Part shown: positions 46,411 through 55,477 of the stretch, piece after piece | Layout: each line of letters begins with the position of its first letter | How positions within the stretch are numbered: the stretch's first letter is position 1 | Assembly (NCBI GenBank): GCA_938042245.1 | Contig: CALIRO010000020.1 | Span: forward strand, 1-64,000 | Source: an uncultured Thermoguttaceae bacterium | Lineage (GTDB): Bacteria > Planctomycetota > Planctomycetia > Pirellulales > Thermoguttaceae | Length of the DNA stretch: 64,000 bases | Direction: 5' to 3' | The notes under the pieces: generated by a model | Told to the model about the DNA's origin: nothing | The model's input: only the letters and a program-made list of their open reading frames with translations | Databases searched by the model: none | Program-made: the position numbers and the translations under genes

Positions 46411-46737
46411 ATGTACCGAGCCGTCTATCGGTATGCCAGGATTAGCCCTCGAAAAGTCCGTCGGGTAGCGGACCTAATCCGAGGGTATTATGCGGAGGAT
46501 GCGTTGGATATTTTGCGCATGCAGCCGCACCGGGGGGCTCGCATGGTAGAGAAGGTGCTCAAAAGCGCGCTGGCCAATGCCGAAGACCTCCGGGCGCCGA
46601 ATATCCGTTCGCTCCGGGTCGTGGAGGTGCGGGTGGACGAAGGACCGAGGATGAAGCGGTATCGTCCGCTGTTTCGTGGGATGGCCACCATCATCAAACG
46701 ACGGTTTTCCCATATTCATGTGGTCTTAGATTACTGA
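46411..46737 (+). CDS. rplV: 50S ribosomal protein L22
   Basis: L22 spans the 50S and its hairpin forms part of the exit-tunnel constriction. The 108 residues include YRYARISPRKVRRVADLIRG, the central helix and the beta-hairpin VDEGPRMKRYRPLFRGMATIIKRRFSHIHVVL. It begins two bases after rpsS, with GGAAAG inside the rpsS end as its ribosome-binding site. Confidence 0.97.
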   Translation: MYRAVYRYARISPRKVRRVADLIRGYYAEDALDILRMQPHRGARMVEKVLKSALANAEDLRAPNIRSLRVVEVRVDEGPRMKRYRPLFRGMATIIKRRFSHIHVVLDY

Positions 46738-46792
46738 AGGTGGGGGATTCCGGGGTAATTTTTCCAGGTTGGTTGCAGGAAAGCAGAAGCCT

Positions 46793-47530
46793 ATGGGACA
46801 GAAGGTCAATCCGATTGCCTTCCGGACCGGGATCATGATGGGTTGGCGGAGTCGGTGGTATGCCCCGAAAAAGGAGTTCGCCGACCTTCTGGTCGAAGAC
46901 TACAAAATCCGCCAATACATCAAGAATTGGCGTCCCCGAGACGACCGGGATAAAAGGAGCTGGGATGACAAACCGATCTATTCGGCCATAGCCAATATCG
47001 AGATCGAGCGGACCCGGGATGAGGTAAAGGTGATTATCCATACAGCGCGTCCTGGGGTGTTAATTGGCCGGAAAGGCGAACGGGTGGAGGAACTGCAAAA
47101 CGAACTGCAAATGCTTACTGGCCGACGGATCAGCATCGATATTAAAGAAATTACCAAGCCGGAACTGGTAGCCCAATTGGTGGCCGAGGATATTGCCGAA
47201 CAACTGAGCAGACGGGCCAGTTTCCGACGGGCGATGAAACGGGCGATGGAGATGGCGATGCAGGCCGGTGCCAAAGGGATTAAAGTGCAACTTTCCGGCC
47301 GATTGGGTGGAGCGGAGATGTCCCGTCGGGAAAAAGCGATCTTGGGTTCGTTGCCGCTGTCGACCTTGCGGGCCAAGATCGACTACGGGTTTGCGATTGC
47401 CAAAATCCCCCAGGGCGTGATTGGCGTACAAGTGTGGATCAACCAAGGCCTCTACGAGGAGCCGAGCAATGGCGCTGATGCCCAGACGGGTCAAGTATCG
47501 GAAAAGCCAAAGAGGACGTATAAGAGGTAA
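46793..47530 (+). CDS. rpsC: 30S ribosomal protein S3
   Basis: S3 lies at the mRNA entry of the 30S subunit and has helicase activity with S4. The 245 residues start GQKVNPIAFRTGIMMGWRSRWY and contain the KH domain with the GRKGERVEELQ loop, and the C-terminal domain KGIKVQLSGRLGGAEMSRREKAILGSLPLSTLRAKIDYG. The last 21 residues are overprinted by the start of rplP in another frame. The ATG at 46793 was chosen from the family N-terminus; an upstream GTG/ATG frame start at 46769 is unlikely. Confidence 0.97.
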   Translation: MGQKVNPIAFRTGIMMGWRSRWYAPKKEFADLLVEDYKIRQYIKNWRPRDDRDKRSWDDKPIYSAIANIEIERTRDEVKVIIHTARPGVLIGRKGERVEELQNELQMLTGRRISIDIKEITKPELVAQLVAEDIAEQLSRRASFRRAMKRAMEMAMQAGAKGIKVQLSGRLGGAEMSRREKAILGSLPLSTLRAKIDYGFAIAKIPQGVIGVQVWINQGLYEEPSNGADAQTGQVSEKPKRTYKR

Positions 47531-47885
47531 GGCCACCCGAGGCAACCGGGTGGTCTTTGGCGACTACGGCCTGCAAGCGATGCAAGGCGGCTGGATCAGT
47601 GCGCAGGTGATCGAGGCGGGCCGAGTCGCCGCCCAACAGTACCTGCGCCATGAGGGTCGGCTGTATGTGCGGATCTTCCCCCACAAGCCGATCACCGCTA
47701 TCCCCCTGGAGACCCGGATGGGCAAAGGCAAAGGCGAACCGGAATATTGGGCCGCTGTGGTCAAGCCGGGAACCGTTTTGTACGAAGTGGGTGGGATCAG
47801 TGAAGAGGCGGCCCGGCTTTGCCTTGCCCGCGTGGCCCATAAAATGCCTATCCGCGTGCGCTTCATCCGAAGGCGAACCATGTAA
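47469..47885 (+). CDS. rplP: 50S ribosomal protein L16
   Basis: L16 organises the A-site region of the 50S. The 138 residues read MALMPRRVKYRKSQRGRIRGKATRGNRVVFGDYGLQAM and continue with MGKGKGEPEYWAAVVKPGTVLYEVGG. The start ATG at 47469 follows GAGGAG, and the gene overlaps rpsC by 62 bases in a +1 frame, an unusually long overlap for this pair. A second ATG at 47478 would shorten the overlap to 53 bases. Confidence 0.97.
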   Translation: MALMPRRVKYRKSQRGRIRGKATRGNRVVFGDYGLQAMQGGWISAQVIEAGRVAAQQYLRHEGRLYVRIFPHKPITAIPLETRMGKGKGEPEYWAAVVKPGTVLYEVGGISEEAARLCLARVAHKMPIRVRFIRRRTM

Positions 47886-48065
47886 CCCGGAGCAATCCCA
47901 GGGAAAAACATCGCGTGAGGGGAAAATGGATACAAAAGACGCTACCAAAACACACTTCAAAGGGATTCCTTCGGCCCCATTGCTGGGCACACCAGAGTAG
48001 GAAAGAGGGGTTTGGCAGAGGTAGTCAGCCTGTGGGAAACCGGTACGTTGCGGTGAGAACAAACC

Positions 48066-48341
48066 ATGCCTAGGACAAAGGCTTCGGAATTGCGTGAAAT
48101 GAGCGATGAGCAACTGATGCTGACGCTCAAAGAGACCACCGAGAGTCTGTTTCGGCTTCGGATTCAGGCGGCGACGGAGCGGCTGGACGCTCCAAGCGAA
48201 CTGCGGCGGCATCGTCGGCTCATCGCTCAGATCAAAACCATTCTTACGGAACGCCAACGGCAGCGCGCCTTGGCCCAGGGAGGTCCTGAGGCTATTGTCC
48301 TCGTGAAAAAGAAAAAAAAGAAAAAGAAAAAGAAAGCCTAA
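48066..48341 (+). CDS. rpmC: 50S ribosomal protein L29 with a polylysine tail
   Basis: L29 sits near the tunnel exit beside L23. The 91 residues include ASELREMSDEQLMLTLKETTESLFRLRIQAATERLDAPSELRRHRRLIAQIKTILTER, the two-helix hairpin of the family. The C-terminus is extended by a linker and ten consecutive lysines (48306-48335) encoded by AAA and AAG. Within this run, A AAA AAG at 48314-48320 is in the correct phase to act as a -1 slippery heptamer. It follows rplP after 180 bases. Confidence 0.95.
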   Translation: MPRTKASELREMSDEQLMLTLKETTESLFRLRIQAATERLDAPSELRRHRRLIAQIKTILTERQRQRALAQGGPEAIVLVKKKKKKKKKKA

Positions 48342-48388
48342 CCGAATAAGGCAACTGCTGGTTGCATGCATACGGAGAGGAAATCGGT

Positions 48389-48808
48389 ATGCCGCGAAAA
48401 GTGGCCATTGGCATTGTGACCTCGGACAAAATGAATAAGACCCGGCGGGTGGAGATCCCGCGCCTGGTGCCGCATCCGAAATACGGCAAATATATGCGTC
48501 GGCGGACCATCTGCTATGTGCATGACGAACACAATCAGTCCCATGTGGGCGACTGGGTGGAGATCATTGAATCTCGGCCTCTTTCCCGGTTGAAACGCTG
48601 GAAGTTGGTTCGGATTGTCCGTACTAGCCAGCAACGGGAAGCCATCCAGGAGGCTGCCCGCTACGAACAGGTGGTCCAAGAGCAAGAGCAGGCGCTAACC
48701 CAGCGGCCTGTTGCTTCGCCCGACAAAACCCAACCGGAAAGCCAGCAGCAAACCCCTACCGAAACCCCGGACAGTGGACAACGCCAAGGTTTTTCATCTT
48801 CTGAGTAG
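48389..48808 (+). CDS. rpsQ: 30S ribosomal protein S17 with a long low-complexity tail
   Basis: S17 is a primary 16S rRNA-binding protein with an OB fold. The 139 residues contain VAIGIVTSDKMNKTRRVEI, HPKYGKYMRRRTICYVHDEHNQSHVGDWVEIIESRPLSRLKRWKLVRIV, complete for the family by about residue 77. The remaining roughly 60 residues are Gln/Pro/Thr/Ser-rich and absent from most homologues. GGAGAGG precedes the ATG at 48389. Confidence 0.97.
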   Translation: MPRKVAIGIVTSDKMNKTRRVEIPRLVPHPKYGKYMRRRTICYVHDEHNQSHVGDWVEIIESRPLSRLKRWKLVRIVRTSQQREAIQEAARYEQVVQEQEQALTQRPVASPDKTQPESQQQTPTETPDSGQRQGFSSSE

Positions 48809-48988
48809 GCCCAGGAATTTCCAGGGCCCCAGCCGACCGGGCGCCAAGGATTTCTCCGGACAAACCCTCCGAGGGCACCCGGAAGAGATTTCCAAAGCAA
48901 TCCAAGAGGAACTTAGTCCAAAAGGAACTTCAGCGAGCCACTTCATCCAGGAGGCGGCAGTCCAGTCAGGCTCTGTGAGGGTGCAGCC

Positions 48989-49357
48989 ATGATCCAGATG
49001 CAAACCCGCTTGAATGTAGCGGATAATACCGGAGCGAAAGAATTGATGTGTATCAAGGTATTGGGCGGTTCCCGGCGGCGGTATGCTGGCCTGGGCGATA
49101 TTGTAGTCTGTAGTATCAAAAGTGTGCTTCCCACGAGTGATTTTAAGAAGGGTTCGATCGTTCGGGCCGTGATTGTTCGGTGTAAAAAGCCGACCCGGCG
49201 AGAGGACGGCTCCTATGTGCGTTTTGATAGCAATGCCGCCGTGATCATCGACAACGAGGGGAACCCGAAAGGGACCCGCATTTTCGGGGCGGTGGCTCGG
49301 GAATTGCGAGAAAAGGCGTTCATGAAAATCGTCAGTCTTGCCAGTGAGGTGGTCTGA
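48989..49357 (+). CDS. rplN: 50S ribosomal protein L14
   Basis: L14 contacts the 30S subunit and is the binding site for the silencing factor RsfS. The 122 residues include [45 protein letters not shown] and [33 protein letters not shown] precedes the ATG. Its TGA overlaps the rplX start codon by one base, so the two are translationally coupled. Confidence 0.98.
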   Translation: MIQMQTRLNVADNTGAKELMCIKVLGGSRRRYAGLGDIVVCSIKSVLPTSDFKKGSIVRAVIVRCKKPTRREDGSYVRFDSNAAVIIDNEGNPKGTRIFGAVARELREKAFMKIVSLASEVV

Positions 49358-49722
49358 TGCGCCTACGAACCGGTGATCTGGTGGAGGTGATTTCCGGCGA
49401 CGATAAGGGCGTTCGGGGGAAGATCCTCCGGGTGGAGCGAAAGACAGGCAAAATCGTCGTCGAGGGAGTTAACCAGGTCAAAAAACACATGCGCCGTACC
49501 CGGAAAACCCCTCAGGGTGGCGTGCTGGCCAAGGAGATGCCCTTGTGGGCCTCCAAAGTAATGATTGTCTGTAGTCAATGTGACAAGCCAACTCGCTTGG
49601 GCGCTCGGCACCTACCGGATGGTTCCAAAGAACGCTTCTGCAAAAAATGTGGCGCCAGTTTGGGACTGATCGGGGCGCCTCGGGCAAAGGCAGCCAAAAC
49701 CTCCACCCCTTCGGAGGGATAA
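49357..49722 (+). CDS. rplX: 50S ribosomal protein L24 with a zinc-ribbon-like C-terminus
   Basis: L24 helps initiate 50S assembly. The 121 residues contain the KOW motif (VEVISGDDKGVRGKILRVERKTGKIVVEGVNQVKKHMRRT) and ASKVMIVCSQCDKPTRLG...FCKKCGA, four cysteines in two CxxC pairs that could bind zinc. Many bacterial L24 proteins lack one or both pairs. A short Ala/Thr/Ser tail follows. It overlaps rplN by one base. Confidence 0.97.
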   Translation: MRLRTGDLVEVISGDDKGVRGKILRVERKTGKIVVEGVNQVKKHMRRTRKTPQGGVLAKEMPLWASKVMIVCSQCDKPTRLGARHLPDGSKERFCKKCGASLGLIGAPRAKAAKTSTPSEG

Positions 49723-49728
49723 ACTACG

Positions 49729-50328
49729 ATGACTGAACAACCCCTCCCTAGACTCCTAGAGCGATATCGTAAGGAAGTCCTTCCTGCCTTAGCGGAGTGG
49801 CTGGGGCGGAGCAATCCATTGAGTCTGCCCCGGGTCGAAAAGATCGTCGTCAATATGGGCGTCGGCAGCGCGACTACCGAAAAGAAACACCTGGAAGAAG
49901 CCATGGACGCCCTGATGTATATTACCGGCCAAAAGCCGGTCATCACCAGAGCACGCAAATCGGTGGCCGGTTTCCGAGTGCGCAAAGGAATGGCCATCGG
50001 ATGTCGGGTTACCCTTCGGGGCCGACGCATGTATGAATTCCTCGATCGATTGATCTCGATCGCCCTGCCGCGGGTGCGGGACTTTCGCGGGTTGAATCCG
50101 AAGGCCTTCGATGGCCATGGCAACTACAGCCTAGGGCTTTCCGAACAGTGGGTCTTCCCGGAATTGAATCCGGACCGATATACCCGGACCCAAGGGATGA
50201 ACGTTACTATCTGCACCACCGCCCGCAATGACGAGGAAGCCCGGCAGTTGCTTCAGGCGTTGGGGTTGCCATTTCGAAGCATGGAATCGGCTTTTCCGAA
50301 AGCAGTTGCCGCCAAGAAGAAAAAATAA
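49729..50328 (+). CDS. rplE: 50S ribosomal protein L5
   Basis: L5 binds 5S rRNA and contacts P-site tRNA. The 199 residues contain RVEKIVVNMGVGSA, ITGQKPVITRARKSVAGFRVRKGMAIGCRVTLRGRRMYEFLDRLI and LPRVRDFRGLNPKAFDGHGNYSLGLSEQWVFPE, with a C-terminal tail ending in four lysines. GGAGGG precedes the ATG, six bases after the rplX stop. Confidence 0.98.
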   Translation: MTEQPLPRLLERYRKEVLPALAEWLGRSNPLSLPRVEKIVVNMGVGSATTEKKHLEEAMDALMYITGQKPVITRARKSVAGFRVRKGMAIGCRVTLRGRRMYEFLDRLISIALPRVRDFRGLNPKAFDGHGNYSLGLSEQWVFPELNPDRYTRTQGMNVTICTTARNDEEARQLLQALGLPFRSMESAFPKAVAAKKKK

Positions 50329-50536
50329 CGTTTCGGTGTCCTGGGGTGTTTCTCCGGAGGATTGCCCGCCCCATGGGCTCCGAAGAAAAGAATAACCTTT
50401 CGGCATTGGGGGTGCCGGAAAGAAAAGCTACCGATTCACAATCCACACACAGGAATAAGGAATAAGCAGGCCTTAGCAGAGTCCGAAAAGTGCCTGGCTC
50501 CTAGGCAGCCAGGTACCCTAGGAGGCACAGACGGGT

Positions 50537-50722
50537 ATGGCATCGAAAGCGAAGATGGTTAAAGCGATGAAGCCGCCCAAGTTTTCTACTCGGCATCGGA
50601 ATCGGTGCCGGTTGTGTGGTCGGCCACGAGGATATTATCGGAAATTTGGGATTTGTCGAATCTGTTTCCGGAATTTAGCGGATCAAGGAATGATTCCTGG
50701 AGTGCGAAAGGCCAGTTGGTAG
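50537..50722 (+). CDS. rpsN: 30S ribosomal protein S14, zinc-binding type
   Basis: S14 is a 30S head protein. This 61-residue form has [22 protein letters not shown], the CxxC...CxxC zinc site of the short S14 type, in contrast to the longer zinc-free form of enterobacteria. AGGAGG precedes the ATG. It is set apart from rplE by 208 bases, with no repeat copy recognised in that gap. Confidence 0.96.
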   Translation: MASKAKMVKAMKPPKFSTRHRNRCRLCGRPRGYYRKFGICRICFRNLADQGMIPGVRKASW

Positions 50723-50801
50723 GCCAGCCAGACTAGGCCAGGAGAGCCGGTCCTAGGTCCAGTTCTGTTCAGGGGATGGTTGGCGAGGCAGACAAAAAGC
50801 C

Positions 50802-51197
50802 ATGATGACCGATCCGATTGCTGACATGTTGACCCGTATTCGAAACGCGGTTCGGATGGAGCAGCCCTTTGTGGACGTGCCCACGTCCAACCTCAAACGC
50901 GGAGTAGCCGAGGTCCTCAAACGCGAAGGCTACATCTGGGATTGGGAAGAACTGGAGGCCCAACCCGTCCGACTGCTCCGGGTGTATCTGAAATATGGCC
51001 CCAACGGAGAACGGGTCATCCGTCATATCCGCCGCATTAGCAAACCAGGTCGTCGGATCTATAGCCCGGTCTCGAAGCTCAAACCGGTTCTGAATGGGTT
51101 GGGCATCTCGATCCTTAGCACCAGCCGTGGCATCGTCAGCGACCGAGAGGCCCGCCAACGTCGATTGGGCGGCGAGATCCTTTGTGAGGTCTGGTAA
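50802..51197 (+). CDS. rpsH: 30S ribosomal protein S8
   Basis: S8 binds the central domain of 16S rRNA and in some bacteria represses the spc operon. The 131 residues show MTDPIADMLTRIRNAVRMEQPFVDVPTSNLKRGVAEVLKREGYI and the C-terminal SKPGRRIYSPVSKLKPVLNGLGISILSTSRGIVSDREARQRRLGGEILCEVW. Tandem ATGs open the gene. Confidence 0.98.
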   Translation: MMTDPIADMLTRIRNAVRMEQPFVDVPTSNLKRGVAEVLKREGYIWDWEELEAQPVRLLRVYLKYGPNGERVIRHIRRISKPGRRIYSPVSKLKPVLNGLGISILSTSRGIVSDREARQRRLGGEILCEVW

Positions 51198-51223
51198 CCC
51201 CTTCCAACCGAAGAGATCGACCC

Positions 51224-51775
51224 ATGTCCCGGATTGGTAAAAAACCGGTTTTGGTACCCGAAAACGTCCAAGTCCATATTGTCGATCGCACCATCAGCGT
51301 CGAAGGGCCGTTGGGCAAACTCCAATGGGAATATCGGCCCGAAGTGGTGGTGGAATACGATTCGGCCGCCCGGCAGATCAAGGTCCGCCGAGCCGTCCAG
51401 TCCCGTCAGGCCAAAGCCTTTCATGGCCTAACCCGGGCCTTGATTCAAAATATGATCATCGGCGTTACCCAAGGCTATGAAAAACGATTAGAGATCGTCG
51501 GGGTGGGCTACCTGGCCGCAGTGGAAAAGCAAAAGAATGTTCTGCAACTGCGGGTCGGGTTTGCCAATGAATTACAAGTGCCCATTCCCCCCGGCCTGCA
51601 AGTGAGCTGTCCCGATCAGCAGCATATTGTGATCCGAGGGATTGATAAGCAACTGGTGGGGCAGTTTGCCGCCCTGGTCCGAGCCAAACGAAAACCAGAA
51701 CCCTACAAAGGCAAAGGCATCCGATACGAAGGAGAACAAATCCGTCGGAAGGAAGGAAAAGCCGCCGTCAGGTAA
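51224..51775 (+). CDS. rplF: 50S ribosomal protein L6
   Basis: L6 has two repeated domains near the factor-binding site of the 50S. The 183 residues begin MSRIGKKPVLVPENVQVHI and contain VQSRQAKAFHGLTRALIQNMIIGVTQGYEKRLEIVGVGYLA and the conserved end RKPEPYKGKGIRYEGEQIRRKEGKA. It follows rpsH by 26 bases. A gap of 460 bases comes before rplR. Confidence 0.98.
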   Translation: MSRIGKKPVLVPENVQVHIVDRTISVEGPLGKLQWEYRPEVVVEYDSAARQIKVRRAVQSRQAKAFHGLTRALIQNMIIGVTQGYEKRLEIVGVGYLAAVEKQKNVLQLRVGFANELQVPIPPGLQVSCPDQQHIVIRGIDKQLVGQFAALVRAKRKPEPYKGKGIRYEGEQIRRKEGKAAVR

Positions 51776-52235
51776 TGGGGTGGTCTTTCCATCGGGTATC
51801 GGAGGTTGTGTTTTTCGAGCAACATTCCATTGTCATTGCCGCCTAAGGGATGGTCCCGGCCCCTGGGAGCGTGGGCGGCTCGCCAGCAACTGCCAGCAGT
51901 GGGGTTGATTCGTGCCCCACGATTCCCTCTCATGGTTTCATCCTCTGCTGGAGAGGAGACAGGGGATGGTTGGGCTTGCCCTCAGGGGGACACAGAGGCC
52001 CCCGAAGCAGACGGGTCAAAGGAGTTGTGGATCTTTGCTCCTTTCGCGGACCTGACAATGGAAAAGAGCCGCTTTCGGGGGAGGACAAAGCAGGAGGTTA
52101 TTCCGTTGCCCTGGAGGACCACGGCTGCGCCTGCTTTGGGGGAAGGATAGGATCGGACAGCGGCTCCCTTTGGCGGAGCTGGTACCTTAGTGATTTTGCT
52201 TGAAGAGTTCCTGATTGTGCAAGAGAGTTGGTGCT
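51776..52235. other. long gap between rplF and rplR
   Basis: No gene is supported and no family repeat ends were found. In most bacteria these two genes are nearly adjacent. Confidence 0.4.
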
Positions 52236-52745
52236 GTGAAGTACATTAAACGGCTTGCTCTGCGACGAAGGCGTCGGAAGTTTCGTGTGCGGAATCGGCT
52301 CAAAAGGAGCCTAACGCGTCCACGATTGAGCGTCTTCCGTAGCCATCGCCACATGTACGCCCAGATTATCGACGATACCCAGGCTCGCACCCTGGTGGCG
52401 GCCAGTACGGTGGAAAAAGAACTCCGGGAGAAGTTAAAACATGGGGGCAATATCGAGGCGGCCAAACTGGTCGGCCAGTTGATTGCCCAACGGGCCTTGG
52501 CTGCCGGCATTACGAAGGTGGCTTTTGATCGTGGGCCGTATAAATATCACGGGCGAGTAGCCGCTTTGGCTGATGCTGCTCGAGATGCTGGCCTAGACAT
52601 CGGCCCCAAAAAAACTCCTGAAGAATCTCCCAGACCGGAGAAGGAAAAACCAACCAAAAAAGCCGCCAAAGCCCCTGGAAATGGGAAACCGAAATCCCCC
52701 TCAACCAAAGAGGCCAAAAAAGCGGCCTCCTCGGAAAATCCTTAA
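52236..52745 (+). CDS. rplR: 50S ribosomal protein L18 with a low-complexity tail
   Basis: L18 binds 5S rRNA. Residues 1-115 give the family pattern ([76 protein letters not shown]). About 50 further residues are Lys/Pro/Glu/Ala-rich. A GTG at 52236 is the likely start from the family N-terminus (KYIKRLALR); an upstream TTG at 52215 is less likely. The ribosome-binding site is poor. Confidence 0.95.
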   Translation: MKYIKRLALRRRRRKFRVRNRLKRSLTRPRLSVFRSHRHMYAQIIDDTQARTLVAASTVEKELREKLKHGGNIEAAKLVGQLIAQRALAAGITKVAFDRGPYKYHGRVAALADAARDAGLDIGPKKTPEESPRPEKEKPTKKAAKAPGNGKPKSPSTKEAKKAASSENP

Positions 52746-52790
52746 CCAGATTGGACCCTTTTATACCCCATTGGATCAAGAGCACTTCCT

Positions 52791-53288
52791 ATGGAACCAG
52801 AAATGGAACCCACTCCTGCTGGCGCTCAACTGATCGAGAAGGTCTTGAAGATCCGCCGTTGTGCGGCGGTAGTCAAAGGCGGGCGCCGATTTAGTTTTAC
52901 GGCCTTGGTGGTGGTTGGGGATGGGCAAGGCCGGGTGGGCTGGGGGTACGGCAAAGCCAACGAAGTGCCCCCGGCGGTGGAAAAGGCCCTCAAACATGCC
53001 CAACGCAATATGATTACGGTGCCCCTGGAAGGGGACACCATCCCCCATAAAGTCTGGGGGCATTTCGGTACTTCCCGCGTGGTGCTGATCCCGGCCCGCC
53101 CAGGAACCGGCGTTATTGCCGGCATGGCCGTCAAGGCCGTTTGCGACGCCTGCGGCATTCGGAACATCTTGACCAAATGTTATGGATCGACCAATCCGCA
53201 TAATGTCGTCAAGGCAACGGTCGAAGCGCTGAACAGTCTCCGCTTTCGCACCGAAGTGGAACGTTTACGGGGAGTTGTGCTCTCATGA
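52791..53288 (+). CDS. rpsE: 30S ribosomal protein S5
   Basis: S5 acts at the mRNA entry and in decoding accuracy. The 165 residues include [54 protein letters not shown] and [41 protein letters not shown]. Three ATGs lie near the start (52791, 52803 and between). Its stop overlaps the rplO start by ATGA; rpmD, usually between these genes, is absent. Confidence 0.97.
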   Translation: MEPEMEPTPAGAQLIEKVLKIRRCAAVVKGGRRFSFTALVVVGDGQGRVGWGYGKANEVPPAVEKALKHAQRNMITVPLEGDTIPHKVWGHFGTSRVVLIPARPGTGVIAGMAVKAVCDACGIRNILTKCYGSTNPHNVVKATVEALNSLRFRTEVERLRGVVLS

Positions 53289-53785
53289 ATCTCGCTGCTG
53301 TTCACCAAGGGGTAACCAAACATCGAAAGCGCAAGCGCGTGGGTCGGGGCCCCGGCTCAGGCCACGGCAAGACCGCTGGCCGAGGCCATAAGGGACAGGC
53401 ATCCCGTTCGGGCTGGTCGTGTCCACCCACCTTTGAAGGCGGCCGCATGCCCTTGATCCGGCGCATCCCCAAACGGGGATTCCATAACCGGTTTGCCCCG
53501 GTAGTGGCCCAGATCAATGTCGGTCTGTTGGACAAGGCCTTCCAGCCTCACCAGGAAGTTACTCCTCAAAGCCTCTCCGAAAAAGGACTCCTTAAAGGCC
53601 CCTACGACCAACTGAAAATTCTGGGCGATGGGGAATTGACCAAACCGTTGCGGGTGATGGCTCATCGGTTTAGCCGATCCGCAAAACAGAAAATCGAACA
53701 AGCTGGCGGCCAGATCCAAATCATCCCCGGCCCCAAACCGGTACCGAAACACAAAATGAAACCCAGAAAACCTAAAAGCTCCTAA
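53285..53785 (+). CDS. rplO: 50S ribosomal protein L15
   Basis: L15 is a late-assembly protein of the 50S. The 166 residues contain [57 protein letters not shown], the Gly/Lys/Arg-rich family start, and the C-terminal [29 protein letters not shown] precedes the ATG, which overlaps the rpsE stop. Confidence 0.97.
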   Translation: MNLAAVHQGVTKHRKRKRVGRGPGSGHGKTAGRGHKGQASRSGWSCPPTFEGGRMPLIRRIPKRGFHNRFAPVVAQINVGLLDKAFQPHQEVTPQSLSEKGLLKGPYDQLKILGDGELTKPLRVMAHRFSRSAKQKIEQAGGQIQIIPGPKPVPKHKMKPRKPKSS

Positions 53786-54030
53786 CGCCTATCCTAGAAC
53801 GAGCGCTCCCGCTCCTGAGGGCCTACGAAAACAGGCTAGTGGAACCTTTGAAGGTTTGGTTTTGGGAAACCCATAAAAAGAAACACACTTCTGGAAACCA
53901 AAGACAGAATGCCTCTAGGCGGAAGAGGACCTTTCGAGGGCATTGCGGCGTAACCAAGAATCCAGAAAAACACCGGGCGAGCCCAACGGGGTTTTCCGTA
54001 AGTTAGTCGGTTGTTAAGGGACACTCGGCC

Positions 54031-55389
54031 ATGTGGGAAAAAATCCGCATCGTCTTCACGATCCCGGAGTTACGGCGCAAGATCCTGCTGACGTTGGTCA
54101 TGCTAGCCATTTATCGGATTGGTTGGCAGATTCCGCTTCCGATCGTCAACCACCGGGAGATGACACGATGGTTTGAGCAGCAGCGAGAATCGGGGACCGG
54201 CTTGGGCCGAATCTTCGAATATGCCGCCATCTTCAGCGCCAGCCAACTGAGTCAGGCCACTATCTTCGGTCTGGGCATTATGCCTTATATTTCCGCATCG
54301 ATTATTTTCCAGCTATTGGCCAGTGTCTATCCGCCGTTGGAGGAACTCCAGAAAGAAGGGGAGGCGGGCCGGAAAAAAATCAACGAATACACCCGGTATG
54401 CCACGGTGCTATTGTGTATCGGGCAAAGTTGGTTTTACGTGAACTTTTTGGTGCGAAACGGTCTGGTATATGATCATTTTCTTACCACTAGTGGGACCCT
54501 TTCCTTCTGGTGGCAACTGACGGCTGTATTGACCATGACCGCCGGGGCCACCTTTTTGATGTGGCTTGGCGAACAGATCGACGAATATGGCATCGGCAAT
54601 GGAATCAGTCTTCTGATCATGGCCGGCATCTTGGCCCAAATGCCTGCGGCCGGGATCAGCCTGTTCGAGCCGATGTTTGCCCAAGGCTCTATCCAACTGG
54701 GCGGCGAAGCCGGCATCGACAAGGTGGTGGTTCTGTTGGGCCTGTTTATCGGCGTGGTCTTCGGCGTGGTCTTTATTACCTTGGGCCAACGGCGCATTCC
54801 TACTCAAAGCGCCAAGCACGTGCGAGGTCGGCGCGTCTATGGCGGCACCCGCCAATACCTGCCTCTGCGAGTCAACCAGGCCGGTGTCATGCCCATTGTC
54901 TTCGCCTCCAGTCTGTTGCTGTTCCCCTCCGTGCTGTTTAGTTATTTGGCCCATGTTTATCCTACCGCCACTTGGCTCCGAGAGTTGGAAGGCGCTTTCC
55001 ACCGAGGCGACGGCTACACCTACAATATCCTGTACATCCTCCTGATCTATTTCTTCTGCTATTTCTGGACTGCTATTACCTTCAACCCCAAGGATATGGC
55101 CGACAACCTGAAAAACTACGGTACCTTCATTCCTGGATATCGTCCCGGCCGACGCACCGCCGAATATCTGGAAAAAGTGATGGTCCGCATCACTTATGTG
55201 GGGGCCGGCTTTTTGGCCTTGGTGGCGATTGTGCCGACCTTGATCTCCAGTTGGATGCATGTAACCTATACCGTGGCCAGTTTCTATGGCGGCACCAGCC
55301 TTCTGATTGCCGTCAGTGTGGCCTTCGACTTGGTACAAAAAATCGACAGCCATCTGGTCATGCGCAATTATAAAGGTCTCTTGCAATAA
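54031..55389 (+). CDS. secY: Sec translocon subunit SecY
   Basis: SecY is the channel of the general secretion pathway. The 452 residues begin with a short cytoplasmic helix, then show about ten membrane segments. Landmarks are LVMLAIYRIGWQIPLP (TM1), FGLGIMPYISASIIFQLLASVYPPLEELQKEGEAGRKKINEYTRY (TM2 and the following loop), GNGISLLIMAGI and ADNLKNYGTFIPGYRPGRRTAEYLEKVMVRITYVG. AAGGG precedes the ATG. It lies between rplO and adk, as in the spc operon. Confidence 0.98.
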   Translation: MWEKIRIVFTIPELRRKILLTLVMLAIYRIGWQIPLPIVNHREMTRWFEQQRESGTGLGRIFEYAAIFSASQLSQATIFGLGIMPYISASIIFQLLASVYPPLEELQKEGEAGRKKINEYTRYATVLLCIGQSWFYVNFLVRNGLVYDHFLTTSGTLSFWWQLTAVLTMTAGATFLMWLGEQIDEYGIGNGISLLIMAGILAQMPAAGISLFEPMFAQGSIQLGGEAGIDKVVVLLGLFIGVVFGVVFITLGQRRIPTQSAKHVRGRRVYGGTRQYLPLRVNQAGVMPIVFASSLLLFPSVLFSYLAHVYPTATWLRELEGAFHRGDGYTYNILYILLIYFFCYFWTAITFNPKDMADNLKNYGTFIPGYRPGRRTAEYLEKVMVRITYVGAGFLALVAIVPTLISSWMHVTYTVASFYGGTSLLIAVSVAFDLVQKIDSHLVMRNYKGLLQ

Positions 55390-55477
55390 GGCCTCTGCTC
55401 TGAGCGGCCGCTTTCCTGTTGGCCAATCCAAACACGCACCTTCCCCCATTTCAGAGATTCCTAAAGGGATACGAATC

